Positions 14,453 through 23,959 are shown, counted from the stretch's first letter. The stretch: 64,000 bases of DNA from Streptomyces coryli (GCF_011044975.1 NZ_JAAKZV010000003.1:57676-121675); one strand, 5' to 3'. Notes: a model not told the origin generated them from the letters alone. Numbers and translations are program-made.

Positions 14453-16810
14453 ATGACCAAGCCATTCCGAGGTGTCGTGAACCTCGATATCCGTGACTCG
14501 GTCCCGGACTGGGCCCCGTACGAACAGCCGAAGGCGCCGCCCGGCTCGCCGAACATCCTGTACATCGTGCTCGACGACGTCGGCTTCGGCGCCATGAGCT
14601 GCTACGGCGGCCCGATCGACACCCCGAACATCGACAGGATCGCGGCGAACGGCCTGCGCTACGGCCAGTGGCACACGACCGCGCTGTGCTCACCGACCCG
14701 CTCCTGCCTGCTCACCGGCCGCAACCACACCACCAATGGCATGGCCTGCATCAGCGAGTGCGCCGTCGGCTTCCCCGGCGCCAACGGGCACATCCCGCCG
14801 GAGTGCGCCACGCTCGGTGAGATCCTGGTCGAGCGCGGCTACAGCACCGCCCATGTCGGCAAGTGGCACCTATGTGCCGAGGACGAGATGAACCTCGCCT
14901 CGACCAAGCACAACTGGCCGGTCGCCCGCGGCTTCGAGCGCTTCTACGGCTTCCTCGGGGCCGAGACCAGCCAGTGGTATCCGGACCTGGTGCACGACAA
15001 CCACCCCGTCGAGCAGCCGGCCATGCCCGAGGACGGCTACCACTTCAGCGTCGACATCACCGACAAGGCGCTGGAATTCATCGGCGACGTGAAGGCGATC
15101 GCACCGGAGCGGCCCGTCTTCATGTATTACGCGCCGGGCTGCGCGCACGCGCCGCATCAGGCGCCGCGCGAATGGATCGACCGCTACCGGGGCCGTTTCG
15201 ACGAGGGCTACGAGGTCATGCGCGAGCAGACCATGGCCCGGCAGAAGGACATCGGGCTGATCCCCAAGAACACCGAACTGCCGTCGCTCAACCCGATCGG
15301 AACCCCCGAGTCCCGTACCGGGCCGGGAGGAGAGCAGTTCCCGCCGCTGGACTACACCCGCCCCTGGGACACCCTCTCCGAGGACGAGCAGCGGCTCTTC
15401 GCCCGTATGGCCGAGGTGTACGCGGGATTCCTCTCCCACTGCGACGACCAGATCGGCCGCCTCCTCGACTACCTCGAGGCGACCGAGCAGCTGGACAACA
15501 CCATCATCGTGGTCGTCTCCGACAACGGAGCCAGCGGCGAGGGCGGTCCTGACGGCTCGGTCAACGAAAACAAGATCGCGAACAGCGTCCCGGACGACCT
15601 TGCCGAGAACCTCGCGATGATCGACGACCTGGGCAGCACCAAGACGTACAACCACTATCCGAACGGCTGGGCGATGGCCTTCAACGCCCCGTTCAAGATG
15701 TGGAAGCGCTACTCCTTCAACGGCGGCACCTGCGACCCCTGCGTCATCTCCTGGCCGGCCGGCATCGCGGCGCGCGGCGAGACCAGGGATCAGTATCACC
15801 ACGCCGTCGACGTGGTGCCGACCCTGCTCGACTGCATCGGCATCGAACTCCCCGACACGGTGAAGGGTCACACCCAGCACCCGATCGAGGGCGTGAGCAT
15901 GCGCTACAGCTTCGACTCGGAGAACATCCCGACCGCGAAGCACACCCAGTTCTATTCGATGCTCGGCTCCCGGGGCATCTGGCACGACGGCTGGAAGGCC
16001 GTCACCACCCACCCCACGCTCAGCGGATGGGGTCACTTCAACGAGGACAACTGGGAGCTCTACAACACCCAGGAGGACCGCGCCGAGATGCATGACCTGG
16101 CCGCCGAGGAGCCGGGCAGGCTCGCCGAACTCGTCGGCCTGTGGTTCCACGAGGCAGGCGCCCATCAGGCGCTGCCGCTCGACGACCGCTCCGGCGTCGA
16201 GATCATCACGACGCCGCGTCCTCAGCTCGCCCCGCCGCGCAACCGCTACGTGTACCGCCCCGGCGGCGCCGAGGTGCCCGAGTCCGTCGCGGTGAACGTC
16301 CGCAACCGCTCGTACTCGATCGGAGCGCTGGTCGACCTGCCAGGCCCGGGTGCGGCAGGGGTGCTGTTCTCGCACGGCGGCCGGTTCGGCGGGCACGCCC
16401 TGTACATCAAGGAGAACCGGCTGCATTACGTCTACAACTTCCTCGGCAGCGAGGAGCAGCGGATCAGCGCGACCGTGGATCTGCCGACCGGTGAGAACCT
16501 GATCCTGGCGGCGTCCTTCGACCGGGACGACGGGGACCCGTCCGGCATCGCCCAGGGCGCCCTCAGCCTCTATCACGGCGACCGCAAGGTCGGCGAAGGC
16601 CGCATCAGGACGCAGCCCGGCAAGTTCAGCATCGCGGGCGAGGGCCTCAACGTCGGCCGGGACGGCGCGGATGCCGTCACCGACGACTACCCCGGCACCC
16701 GTCCCTGGACGTTCACCGGCGGCACCCTGCACCGGGTGGCGGTCGACGTCAGCGGCGAACCGTTCGTCGACCTGGAGCGCGAAGCCGCCGCCATGCTCTC
16801 CCGCGAGTAG
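14453..16810 (+). CDS. Type I arylsulfatase (formylglycine-dependent sulfatase)
   Basis: A 785-residue cytosolic-looking protein without a signal peptide. Metal-binding DD at 41-42 (YIVLDDVGFGA), the sulfatase signature CSPTR with the Cys to be converted to formylglycine at 79, GKWHL near 146-150 and the late VVSDNGAS are all present. About 200 residues after the catalytic domain form a beta-rich extension that looks LamG-like. It hydrolyses sulfate esters; the natural substrate is unknown. No formylglycine-generating enzyme gene is in the window. GGGAGGAG precedes the ATG. The antiporter gene starts 10 bp after its stop, so they are co-transcribed. Confidence 0.92.
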   Translation: MTKPFRGVVNLDIRDSVPDWAPYEQPKAPPGSPNILYIVLDDVGFGAMSCYGGPIDTPNIDRIAANGLRYGQWHTTALCSPTRSCLLTGRNHTTNGMACISECAVGFPGANGHIPPECATLGEILVERGYSTAHVGKWHLCAEDEMNLASTKHNWPVARGFERFYGFLGAETSQWYPDLVHDNHPVEQPAMPEDGYHFSVDITDKALEFIGDVKAIAPERPVFMYYAPGCAHAPHQAPREWIDRYRGRFDEGYEVMREQTMARQKDIGLIPKNTELPSLNPIGTPESRTGPGGEQFPPLDYTRPWDTLSEDEQRLFARMAEVYAGFLSHCDDQIGRLLDYLEATEQLDNTIIVVVSDNGASGEGGPDGSVNENKIANSVPDDLAENLAMIDDLGSTKTYNHYPNGWAMAFNAPFKMWKRYSFNGGTCDPCVISWPAGIAARGETRDQYHHAVDVVPTLLDCIGIELPDTVKGHTQHPIEGVSMRYSFDSENIPTAKHTQFYSMLGSRGIWHDGWKAVTTHPTLSGWGHFNEDNWELYNTQEDRAEMHDLAAEEPGRLAELVGLWFHEAGAHQALPLDDRSGVEIITTPRPQLAPPRNRYVYRPGGAEVPESVAVNVRNRSYSIGALVDLPGPGAAGVLFSHGGRFGGHALYIKENRLHYVYNFLGSEEQRISATVDLPTGENLILAASFDRDDGDPSGIAQGALSLYHGDRKVGEGRIRTQPGKFSIAGEGLNVGRDGADAVTDDYPGTRPWTFTGGTLHRVAVDVSGEPFVDLEREAAAMLSRE

Positions 16811-16820
16811 CGGGGCCGGC

Positions 16821-18134
16821 ATGAGCGGTGCGGTCTGGGCGGGAGTGGCGGTCGCAGGCGTGACCGCCGCTTACGCCCTGGGCTCGCGCCGGCTGTCCTC
16901 GACGCCGCTGTCGTCGGCGATCGTGTTCGTCGGCGCCGGGATCCTGCTCGGGCCGGCGGTGCTCGACATCGTCAGCCTGCAGCAGGATGCCGAATTCATC
17001 ATCGTGCTGCTCGAAGCCACCCTGGCGCTCGTGCTGTTCACCGATGCGATGGCGGTACGCCGCCGGGACCTGGTGTCCGGCGGCTATCTGCCGGGCCGCC
17101 TCCTCGGCATCGGACTGCCGCTGAGCATCGGCGCGGGGTGGCTGCTGGCGTGGCCTTTGCTGCCGGGCCTGACGATGTGGGAGCTCGCCCTCGTCGGCGC
17201 CATCCTCGCCCCCACCGACGCCGCCCTCGGCAAGACCGCCATGTCCAGCCCGCGCGTTCCACCGCTGGTACGGCACGGGCTGAACGTCGAAAGCGGCCTG
17301 AACGACGGCATGGTGCTGCCCTTCTTCGTCCTGTTCCTGGCGGCGATCCCGGGCACGCACTACGCCGAGGAGGGCATGTCGGGCATCTTCTGGCGGGCCC
17401 TCCTGCTGAGCACCGCGCTGGGTCTGCTCATCGGTTGGTTCGGCGGCCGGCTGCTGCAGTGGTCGCGGGCCAGGGAGTGGGTCACGCGGGAGTGGCTGCA
17501 GGTCTACCCGCCGGCCGTCGCGGCGGCGGCCTACGGACTCGCCGTCGTGACGGACGGCAGCGGCTTCATCGCCGCCTGGGTGGCCGGGTTCGCCTTCGGG
17601 TTCGCGCTGCGCCGCCACCCCACCGGCCGCGAGCACGAAGACCCGGACCGCACGGCCGAGTTCACCGAGAATCTGGGCGGCCTCCTCGCGTCGATCAGCC
17701 TCCTCGTCTTCGGCGCGGTGCTGCTCGGTCCCGCGCTCGAGCAGCTGAGCTGGCGGATCGTCCTCTACGCGGTGCTCAGCCTCACCGTCGTCAGAATGCT
17801 GCCGGTGGCCCTGGCGCTTGCCGGGAGCAGACTGCGTCCGCCCACCGTCGCGTACGTCGGCTGGTTCGGCCCGCGTGGTCTCGCGTCCGTCGTCCTCGTG
17901 CTGCTCGTGGTGGAGGAGAACGTCCAGGGGATGGAACTCCTCGGCCGGGTGGTCGCGATCACGGTCGGCCTCAGCGTCCTGCTGCACGGCGTCTCGGCGG
18001 TGGCCCTCGCCGCGCGCTACGGCCGCTGGCACGAGGAGACCGCGGCGACCACCCCCGACCTGCGCGAGGGCACCCCCGTACCCGACAGCCCCGCACGCCA
18101 CCGGCTCGGCCCGCTGCACCGACCCGAGCAGTGA
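16821..18134 (+). CDS. CPA1-type cation:proton antiporter
   Basis: A 437-residue protein with about twelve hydrophobic helices and no long cytoplasmic domain. The blocks LLEATLALVLFTDAM, GAILAPTDAALG and HGLNVESGLNDGMVLPFFVLF carry the conserved acidic residues of Na+/H+ exchangers (PTD and ESGLND). It probably exchanges Na+ or K+ for H+ at the plasma membrane. The ATG is 10 bp after the arylsulfatase stop. Coupling a sulfatase to an antiporter might offset acid released by sulfate-ester hydrolysis, which is speculation. Confidence 0.9.
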   Translation: MSGAVWAGVAVAGVTAAYALGSRRLSSTPLSSAIVFVGAGILLGPAVLDIVSLQQDAEFIIVLLEATLALVLFTDAMAVRRRDLVSGGYLPGRLLGIGLPLSIGAGWLLAWPLLPGLTMWELALVGAILAPTDAALGKTAMSSPRVPPLVRHGLNVESGLNDGMVLPFFVLFLAAIPGTHYAEEGMSGIFWRALLLSTALGLLIGWFGGRLLQWSRAREWVTREWLQVYPPAVAAAAYGLAVVTDGSGFIAAWVAGFAFGFALRRHPTGREHEDPDRTAEFTENLGGLLASISLLVFGAVLLGPALEQLSWRIVLYAVLSLTVVRMLPVALALAGSRLRPPTVAYVGWFGPRGLASVVLVLLVVEENVQGMELLGRVVAITVGLSVLLHGVSAVALAARYGRWHEETAATTPDLREGTPVPDSPARHRLGPLHRPEQ

Positions 18135-18415
18135 GCCGGTTTCACAGGCCCAACTGGTCGCGTATCGCGTCTTCGTCACGCAGGGCCTAGTGCTCAACGC
18201 CGGAGACGACGTTCTGCTCGATCGTCACCGAGACGTCGTGGAACGCGCCGCCGCGCCCGCCTGCCCCCACTTCTGCCGCCAGGCATCACGCCCCCGGTGG
18301 TCGACAACATCGGGATCGTCGCGCGGACGCCACGATGCGGGATCGCCCTGACCACCACCGACGCCACTCAAGCAGAGCGACTCGTCCTGCTGATCAGACA
18401 GGGCAGCGACACTCC
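18135..18415. other. Intergenic stretch with no supported gene
   Basis: 281 bp between convergent genes. One minus-strand run (18187-18243) reads like a scrap of a SnoaL-type cyclase and one plus-strand run ends at 18419, but neither has a start or enough length. I see no terminator hairpin. Confidence 0.5.
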
Positions 18416-19933
18416 CTAGCCACCGGACGACGTCGGCGCCGGCTCCAGGAACTCCTCGACGATGCCCGGTGATACCTCCGCGGCGAAGGACGGCGCCTCC
18501 ACGGCGTCGGCATCCGGGATGCGATAGCCCTCCTCCCCCGCCGCCACCGCCGCCGTCAGGGTGACGACGCCCGCCCGGCGCCCGAGCGGGGACGTGGTGA
18601 AGGTCCAGGCCGCGATGGACTCCCGCTGCAGGGCGACGGTGTCGCGGTGGAAGGTCCCGGAGCGGGCCAGCAGATACGGGCCGGCGATCGTGTGGCCCAG
18701 GCTGCGGTACGCGTCGCGCGCCAGCCACAGCACCGCGAGCGTGGCGACGAGACCGTAGACCCAGGCGGCATGCAGCAGCACACCCGAGGAGAAGACCGCG
18801 CCGAGCACCGCCAGCGCCACCACACCCGGCAGCACCGCGAGCACCAGCCCGCGCGTCCGCCGCCGCCGCAGCGCCGCCCGCGGATGCGCGATCAAGTCGG
18901 CTTCCGGGAACGGCGCTTGCAGCGCCCCCGCGGCCACCCGCACCGCCTCACCCCGAGGCGCCGGCGGGAGCAGCGCGCTGCGCCGCCGGTTGTCCTCGCG
19001 GTTGCCGAGGCCGCCGGCCACGGCCCTGACCTGGGCGCCGCCGCCGGCCCGTAGCAGCAGCGGCTCGCGGATCACCGCGCCGCGCAGCCGGTCCCGCTCG
19101 ATGGTGACCGAGCGGGTGGTGAGCAGGCCGCGACGCACCCGGAGCATGCGGGCGTCGGTCCATTCCAGGCGGTAGTTCCACCAGTTCTCGGCGTAGACCA
19201 CCAGTGCCCCCAACGACCCCACGACCAGGATCGCCAGCAGCAGCGCCGGGACGGTCAGCCACAGCATGCTGGACCCGAATTCGCTGAACGCCCGCCGGAC
19301 GAACGGCAGCCGCCAGGCCTGGATGCCCGCCCCGTCCAGGATCCGGGAGGCAGCCCCGGCCACCGTGAAGACGCCGCCGATCACCCAGAAGGTGAGCGGC
19401 GCGTAGCGCAGCCAGCGCCAGTTGATGCGGGAGACGAGCGGGTCGTCGGCGACGGCGCTGCGGTCGACATGCGCGAGGATCTCGGTACGCAGCCGCTCCG
19501 CGTCCCGCACCCGGAGCGCATTGAGCGACATCTCGCTCAGCCCGGTGCCGGACCCGGCCGTGCCGGCCCGCAGCACCGTCAGCCCCAGCAGCCGGTGCAC
19601 CGGTGAGGCCGTCAGGTCGACGCTGCGGATCCGGCGCAGCGGCACGGTGCGCAGCCGCCGGGTGAACAGCCCGCTGCGCACCGCCAGCGCCTCCGCGTCG
19701 ACCCTGAATTCGGTACGGGCCCAGTGCACCAGCCCGCCCAGCGTGATCGCGACGAAGGCGGCGGCGATGCAGCCGAGCGCGATCCATGAACCGGTGGGAA
19801 TCTGCCCGCCGGTGGCGAGCGCGGCCAGGGCGATGGAGCCCAGCGGGGCACCCAGCCACTGGCAGTGCACCAGCAGCGTACGGCGATCGAGCCGCCGCCA
19901 GTCGCCGGAACCGTCGTCCGCGGACGCGGTCAT
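18416..19933 (-). CDS. PH domain-containing membrane protein, YdbT-like
   Basis: A 505-residue protein with paired hydrophobic helices near 28-70, 178-245 and 365-405, each pair followed by a bacterial PH domain (bPH_2, PF03703), for example ARTEFRVDAEALAVRSGLFT and VRRGLLTTRSVTIERDRLRG. Three PH repeats between membrane hairpins is the YdbT layout of Bacillus. Its start overlaps the stop of the short PH-domain gene by 4 bases, as in the ydbST pair. The role is membrane-associated but not defined; protection from membrane-active compounds has been proposed for ydbST. Confidence 0.88.
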   Translation of the reverse strand: MTASADDGSGDWRRLDRRTLLVHCQWLGAPLGSIALAALATGGQIPTGSWIALGCIAAAFVAITLGGLVHWARTEFRVDAEALAVRSGLFTRRLRTVPLRRIRSVDLTASPVHRLLGLTVLRAGTAGSGTGLSEMSLNALRVRDAERLRTEILAHVDRSAVADDPLVSRINWRWLRYAPLTFWVIGGVFTVAGAASRILDGAGIQAWRLPFVRRAFSEFGSSMLWLTVPALLLAILVVGSLGALVVYAENWWNYRLEWTDARMLRVRRGLLTTRSVTIERDRLRGAVIREPLLLRAGGGAQVRAVAGGLGNREDNRRRSALLPPAPRGEAVRVAAGALQAPFPEADLIAHPRAALRRRRTRGLVLAVLPGVVALAVLGAVFSSGVLLHAAWVYGLVATLAVLWLARDAYRSLGHTIAGPYLLARSGTFHRDTVALQRESIAAWTFTTSPLGRRAGVVTLTAAVAAGEEGYRIPDADAVEAPSFAAEVSPGIVEEFLEPAPTSSGG

Positions 19934-20448
19934 GAGGCATCACCGGGGACCACCTGCGCCGCGTCCGAGATGCGCCGGGACAGCTCCTCGGCGTCGGCGT
20001 CGGACAGCCCAGCGATCTTGATGTCACCGGCCGTGGAGGCGGTCGTGACGGTCACTGTCGCCAGCCCGTACCGCCGCTGCACCGGGCCGCGCACCGCGTC
20101 CACGGTCTGCACCCGGGACAGCGGCGCGATCCGCCGCTGCTGCCACAGCCAGCCGCTCGCCGCGTACACCGCCTGCTCACCCAGCTCCCAGGCGTGCACG
20201 GCGTACCGCCACCGCGGCATCGCGATCAGATAGCCGACCGAGGGCAGCACCAGCACGACCAGCACCAGCGGGGCGAGCCACGGCAGCGCGCCGGGGAAGA
20301 AGAGCACGGACAGGGCGAGCAGCGCGGCGGCGACGAGCAGCAGCGGTCCACTGACGACCAGCAAGGCCTGCACGGTCCACCAGCGTCGGGCCTTCGGGTC
20401 GACCCGGTGGCGGGGCGGGCGCAGCTGCGGGCGTGGATCGGCAGGCAA
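19930..20448 (-). CDS. PH domain-containing membrane protein, YdbS-like
   Basis: A 172-residue protein: a basic N-terminus, two hydrophobic helices (about 25-75) and one bPH_2 domain (about 85-165, with RIAPLSRVQTVDAVRGPVQRRYGLATVTV). This is the usual partner of the long multi-PH protein, and the 4-base overlap supports a stoichiometric complex. It is divergent from the RidA gene across 96 bp. Confidence 0.88.
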   Translation of the reverse strand: MPADPRPQLRPPRHRVDPKARRWWTVQALLVVSGPLLLVAAALLALSVLFFPGALPWLAPLVLVVLVLPSVGYLIAMPRWRYAVHAWELGEQAVYAASGWLWQQRRIAPLSRVQTVDAVRGPVQRRYGLATVTVTTASTAGDIKIAGLSDADAEELSRRISDAAQVVPGDAS

Positions 20449-20544
20449 GGCGGTTCCTTCCGGTGCGGAAAATGCGTCGATTCCCGAATCGATCTTTGAA
20501 AGAGTGCCGTGCCAGCACCGTGTTTGTCACGAAAAGGAGTGCCC

Positions 20545-20955
20545 GTGCCCCGCGCCGTCACCTTGATCCGTTCCGCCTCGCTGTCCGACGTCGCCGAGTA
20601 CGCCTACGCGGCCACCGCCCCCGCGGAGGCCCGGCTGATCTTCCCGGCCGGCGCGTGTCCCCTCAACGAGGACGGCTCCACCGCGGCGATCGGGGACTAC
20701 GCCGGGCAGGCCGCCAAGGCGGTGGAGAATCTGCGGACCGCTCTCGCTGACGCCGGCGCCACCCTGGAGGACGTCATCAGCACCCGCGTCCTCGTCGCCT
20801 CCCAGCGTCAGCCGGACCTGGTGACCGCATGGGAGGTGGTCCGGGACGCCTTCGGCGACCACGACGTGCCGTCCACGCTGATGGGCGTCACCGTGCTCGG
20901 CTACGACGACCAGCTCGTGGAGATCGAGGCAGTGGCCGCCGTCCTGGACGCCTGA
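20545..20955 (+). CDS. RidA/YjgF family protein
   Basis: A 136-residue protein with the Rid fold: YAYAATAPAEARLIFPAGACP near the start, GDYAGQAAKAVENLRTALADAGATLEDV in the middle and a C-terminal VEIEAVAAV. Archetypal RidA hydrolyses reactive enamine/imine intermediates to ketones and ammonia. The conserved Arg of RidA appears to be at STRVLVAS. The GTG at 20545 is preceded by AAAGGAG by 6 bases. It is convergent with the ThDP enzyme gene, 10 bp away; Rid proteins often occur with catabolic genes and could serve that pathway. The subfamily is not certain. Confidence 0.85.
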   Translation: MPRAVTLIRSASLSDVAEYAYAATAPAEARLIFPAGACPLNEDGSTAAIGDYAGQAAKAVENLRTALADAGATLEDVISTRVLVASQRQPDLVTAWEVVRDAFGDHDVPSTLMGVTVLGYDDQLVEIEAVAAVLDA

Positions 20956-20965
20956 ACCCAGCCGT

Positions 20966-22615
20966 TCAGTGACCGCGGAAGGCCTCCTCCAGCCACCAGG
21001 CCGGCTCGTCCGCGGTCACCTTCGCGTCCAGCAGCAACGGCCGCTCCCGCGGACCCGCGAGCCAGTCGCGTACGACCCGCAGGTCCTCCGCCCGGCGCAC
21101 GGTCGCCCCCGCGCAGCCGAAGCCGCGGCCGATCGCGGCGAGATCCGTGTCCGGAAAGCGCACGGTGGCGAGCGGATGGCCGCCGGGACCGAAGTGGTGC
21201 ACCTCGGCGCCGTACGCGGCGTCGTCGTACACGACGATCAGCATCCCCAGCCCCAGGCGCACGGCGGTCTCCAGCTCCGCGACGCCCATGAGCGCGCCGC
21301 CGTCGCCCAGCGCCGCGACCGTGAGCCGGTCGGGGCGGGCGAGCGCCGTGCCGATGGCGGATGCCAGCCCGAGGCCGATGGACTGGAAGCCCTGGGTGAA
21401 GACCAGCCCGCCGGCGTCCGGCACGGCCAGGTACACCGCCGGATAGCCCATGAAGTTGCCCGAGTCCACGGCGACTTGGCGCTCGTCCGGCAGCAGGTCG
21501 TCCAGCAGGACGGACAGCGTCCGCGGGTCGATGTGCTCATCGGTGGAGGCGTCCTTGTACGGGATGTCCCGCCACCGGCCCTCGCGGTGCAGCCGGTCGG
21601 CGAGGTCCGGGAGGCGGTAGCCGGTCGTACGGTGACCGCGGCGTTCGAGCTCGGCCGCGACGGCTTCCGCGGTGGCGGCCGCGTCGCCGGTGACGGCGAG
21701 GTCGACGGGGCGATGGGCCCCGAGCGCCGCGGGATCGGCGTCGACCTGCGCCACGACGGTGTCCTGCCCGACCAGCCGACCGTGCCGCAGCGTCCACATG
21801 GTCAGCCCGCAGCCCCAGCCGACGAGCAGGTCGGCGCCGCTGATCAGCTCGGCGGCGAGCGGCGTGGCGAAGCCGCCGCTGACGTCGAGGTCGTACGGGT
21901 CGCCGAGGAACAGCCCGCGGGCCATCACGGAGGTGGCGAGCAGCGCGCCACCCCGCTCGGCCAGCCGGCGCAGCCCCGGACCGGCGCCGGACAGCTGCGC
22001 GCCGCGCCCGGCGACGAACACCGGCCGGCGGGCGGCGGCGAGCGCGTCCGCAAGCGCCGCGACCGCCTCCGCGGTCGGCGCCGGTACCGTCGCCCGGGCC
22101 GCCGCGGGCAGCGCCAACGGGCCGGGCAGCTCGGCCGCCTGTACATCCAGCGGCAGGTTCAGCACCACGGTGCGGCGCTGTTCTGCCGCCATACGCCAGG
22201 CCCGGGCCAGATCCGCCGCGGCGCTCCCTGCGCTGTGGATCCGCTCCGGCACCGCGCCGACCCCGGCGGCCAACGCCGCCTGATCGATACGGAAGTTGGA
22301 CCGTACGGCCGCGGCCCCGGTCTCCGCGGCCAGGACCAGCAGCGGAGTCCGGCTCTTGGCCGCCTCGGTGATCCCGGTCAGCGCGTTGGTGAGCCCCGGG
22401 CCCTGGTGCACCGACACCACGCCCACCTCGCCGGAGACCCGCGCGTACGCGTCGGCCATCACCGCCGCGCCGGCCTCGTGGCGGGCGGCGGTGAACTCCG
22501 CGCCGCCCGCCACGAGGGCGTTCACGACATGGAAGTTGCCGCTGCCGACGACACCGAAGACGCGCCGCACGCCGAGCCCTGCGAGGGCGGCGCCGACCGC
22601 CTCGGCGACGTTCAC
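20966..22615 (-). CDS. Thiamine diphosphate-dependent enzyme (acetolactate synthase/benzoylformate decarboxylase superfamily)
   Basis: A 549-residue protein with the three-domain ThDP layout: the N-terminal PYR domain carrying the cofactor-activating Glu47 (in RHEAGAA), a central domain, and a C-terminal PP domain with GDGGALMGVAELETA leading to VYDDAAYGAE. In most relatives the Mg/ThDP motif ends NN or ND; here it is DD. The GTG start overlaps the cyclase stop by 4 bases, so they are coupled. The substrate cannot be read from sequence; a 2-oxo acid is likely. Confidence 0.85.
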   Translation of the reverse strand: MNVAEAVGAALAGLGVRRVFGVVGSGNFHVVNALVAGGAEFTAARHEAGAAVMADAYARVSGEVGVVSVHQGPGLTNALTGITEAAKSRTPLLVLAAETGAAAVRSNFRIDQAALAAGVGAVPERIHSAGSAAADLARAWRMAAEQRRTVVLNLPLDVQAAELPGPLALPAAARATVPAPTAEAVAALADALAAARRPVFVAGRGAQLSGAGPGLRRLAERGGALLATSVMARGLFLGDPYDLDVSGGFATPLAAELISGADLLVGWGCGLTMWTLRHGRLVGQDTVVAQVDADPAALGAHRPVDLAVTGDAAATAEAVAAELERRGHRTTGYRLPDLADRLHREGRWRDIPYKDASTDEHIDPRTLSVLLDDLLPDERQVAVDSGNFMGYPAVYLAVPDAGGLVFTQGFQSIGLGLASAIGTALARPDRLTVAALGDGGALMGVAELETAVRLGLGMLIVVYDDAAYGAEVHHFGPGGHPLATVRFPDTDLAAIGRGFGCAGATVRRAEDLRVVRDWLAGPRERPLLLDAKVTADEPAWWLEEAFRGH

Positions 22616-23385
22616 CGCTCGACGAGGGCCAGGACCCGGGCGGGGCTGCCCGAGCCGCCGACGATCGGCAGCGGCGCAACCACGACGACGGCGCCCTGCG
22701 CGGGCAGCAGCCGCAGGTTCTGCAGCTGGGTGAGGCCGTACTTGCCGGCGCCCAGCAGATGCGCATGGCACGGGAACGGCGGGTCGAAGCCGTGCGCGGC
22801 CCCCGCGTCCGTCCCGACGGTCTCCACCCCGACGCCCACCAGACCCGTCTCCTCCGCGAGCCAGCGGGCGCACTCCCCCGCGATGCCCGGGGTGTGCGGC
22901 CCGCTGTCGTCGGCGTTGAGGAAGTCCTCCTGGTCGCCGGAACGGGTGTCCCAGCCGGTGCGATAGAGCAGCCAGCCGCCGTCCGGCAGCGGCCCGTGGG
23001 TCTTGGTCCACTCCTGTACGTGATCGATCTGCAGCAGGAAGTCCGGGTCGGCCGCGGCCTCGGCGGAGGCGTCCAGCACCGCGGCCGGGGCGATGAGCTG
23101 GCTCGGCGGGACGGCGGACACATCCAGCCCGTCACGGCCGGTCGCCCAGTGGATCGGGGCATCCAGGTGGGTGCCGGTGTGCTCGCCGGTGGTGATGTCG
23201 TTCCAGTACCACGCGGGCCCGCGCTCGTCGTAACGGCTCAGCTCGTGCAGCGCGAAGTGCTGCGTGTTGGCGAACGGCGGCGGCAGCTGCAGGACGGGCG
23301 TCGTCTCCGACAGCGGTGCGGTGAGGTCGACCACCTCCACCGATCCGTCGGCGAGCGCCGCGGTGAGTTGTGCGAGCACGGACAT
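22612..23385 (-). CDS. Cyclase family (kynurenine formamidase-like) metal-dependent hydrolase
   Basis: A 257-residue protein with the family motif HTGTHLDAPIHW, the zinc-binding HxGTHxDxPxH of PF04199, and a C-terminal GAVVVVAPLPIVGGSGSPARV. Family members include kynurenine formamidases, isatin hydrolases and ring-forming enzymes. The ATG at 23385 follows GGGAGGC by 6 bases. The pair with the ThDP gene suggests a two-step pathway in which the hydrolase opens an amide or ring and the ThDP enzyme acts on the oxo acid; isatin or other aromatic keto-acid breakdown is one possibility. This is inference. Confidence 0.85.
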   Translation of the reverse strand: MSVLAQLTAALADGSVEVVDLTAPLSETTPVLQLPPPFANTQHFALHELSRYDERGPAWYWNDITTGEHTGTHLDAPIHWATGRDGLDVSAVPPSQLIAPAAVLDASAEAAADPDFLLQIDHVQEWTKTHGPLPDGGWLLYRTGWDTRSGDQEDFLNADDSGPHTPGIAGECARWLAEETGLVGVGVETVGTDAGAAHGFDPPFPCHAHLLGAGKYGLTQLQNLRLLPAQGAVVVVAPLPIVGGSGSPARVLALVER

Positions 23386-23672
23386 GGCTGCCTCCCGTGA
23401 ACGGGCCGGGTCGAGGGCCGCCACGAACGTAACACCGGGGCACCGCAATGGGGATGGGGCGCGAAGCCGATCCCGCACGGGTGACCGCCGCGCGGCGCCA
23501 GGGGCCGAAGGGGTCACCTCACATGCACCGCTCGGCCCTACCCGGCCAACGACGCACAGGCGTAAAGCTCAGGTTGAGGTAGGTAAGTGACCTGCCGCAC
23601 ATCCCGAGGACACCCCGGACGGCGTCATGGGTCGGCCCGTCCGGGGCCCGGCGGGCCAGAGGAGGCCGGCGG

Positions 23673-23930
23673 ATGATGAAAGCCTCCGAGCAAGCCCGCG
23701 AAGAAATCCGCCGGCGCATAGCCGACGAACTCGAAGCCGCCGACGCCGCCGAAGCCCACGCCGCCCGCGCCACCTTGCGCGCCGCCGTCCTGAAGGCCGA
23801 CCCCACCGCGGACCCCACCACCGTCGAAGCCGCCACAGAAGAGGCCCAACGCGCCACCCTCATCGCCGCAATGCGCACCCGCGACCTCCACCGCGCGATC
23901 GAGGCAGCCGTCCACGACCTGGGACGCTGA
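23673..23930 (+). CDS. Small Ala/Glu-rich helical protein, unknown
   Basis: An 85-residue protein, almost entirely predicted helix (MKASEQAREEIRRRIADELE, then alternating A/E/R). Two adjacent ATGs start it, preceded by AGAGGAGG. There is no membrane segment. It runs convergent with the CobW-like gene, 29 bp apart. Composition gives no function; a coiled coil is possible. Confidence 0.5.
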   Translation: MMKASEQAREEIRRRIADELEAADAAEAHAARATLRAAVLKADPTADPTTVEAATEEAQRATLIAAMRTRDLHRAIEAAVHDLGR

Positions 23931-23959
23931 TCCGGCGCGGGTGAGGCCGGAGGGGTCGG

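Noticed and set aside
18187-18243. SnoaL-like cyclase fragment on the minus strand (FHDVSVTIEQNVV...)
   Set aside because: Only about 18 codons with no start; too short to call a pseudogene.
23566-23592. Iron box (DmdR/IdeR type) in AGGTTGAGGTAGGTAAGTGACCT
   Set aside because: Only the outer AGGT/ACCT arms match; the central TTAGGTTAGGCTCACC pattern is missing and no iron gene is adjacent.
23929-23945. Further copy of the 17-bp island repeat (TGATCCG-GCG-CGGGTGA)
   Set aside because: The left arm differs at two of seven positions, it overlaps a stop codon, and it lies downstream of both neighbouring genes, outside the island.
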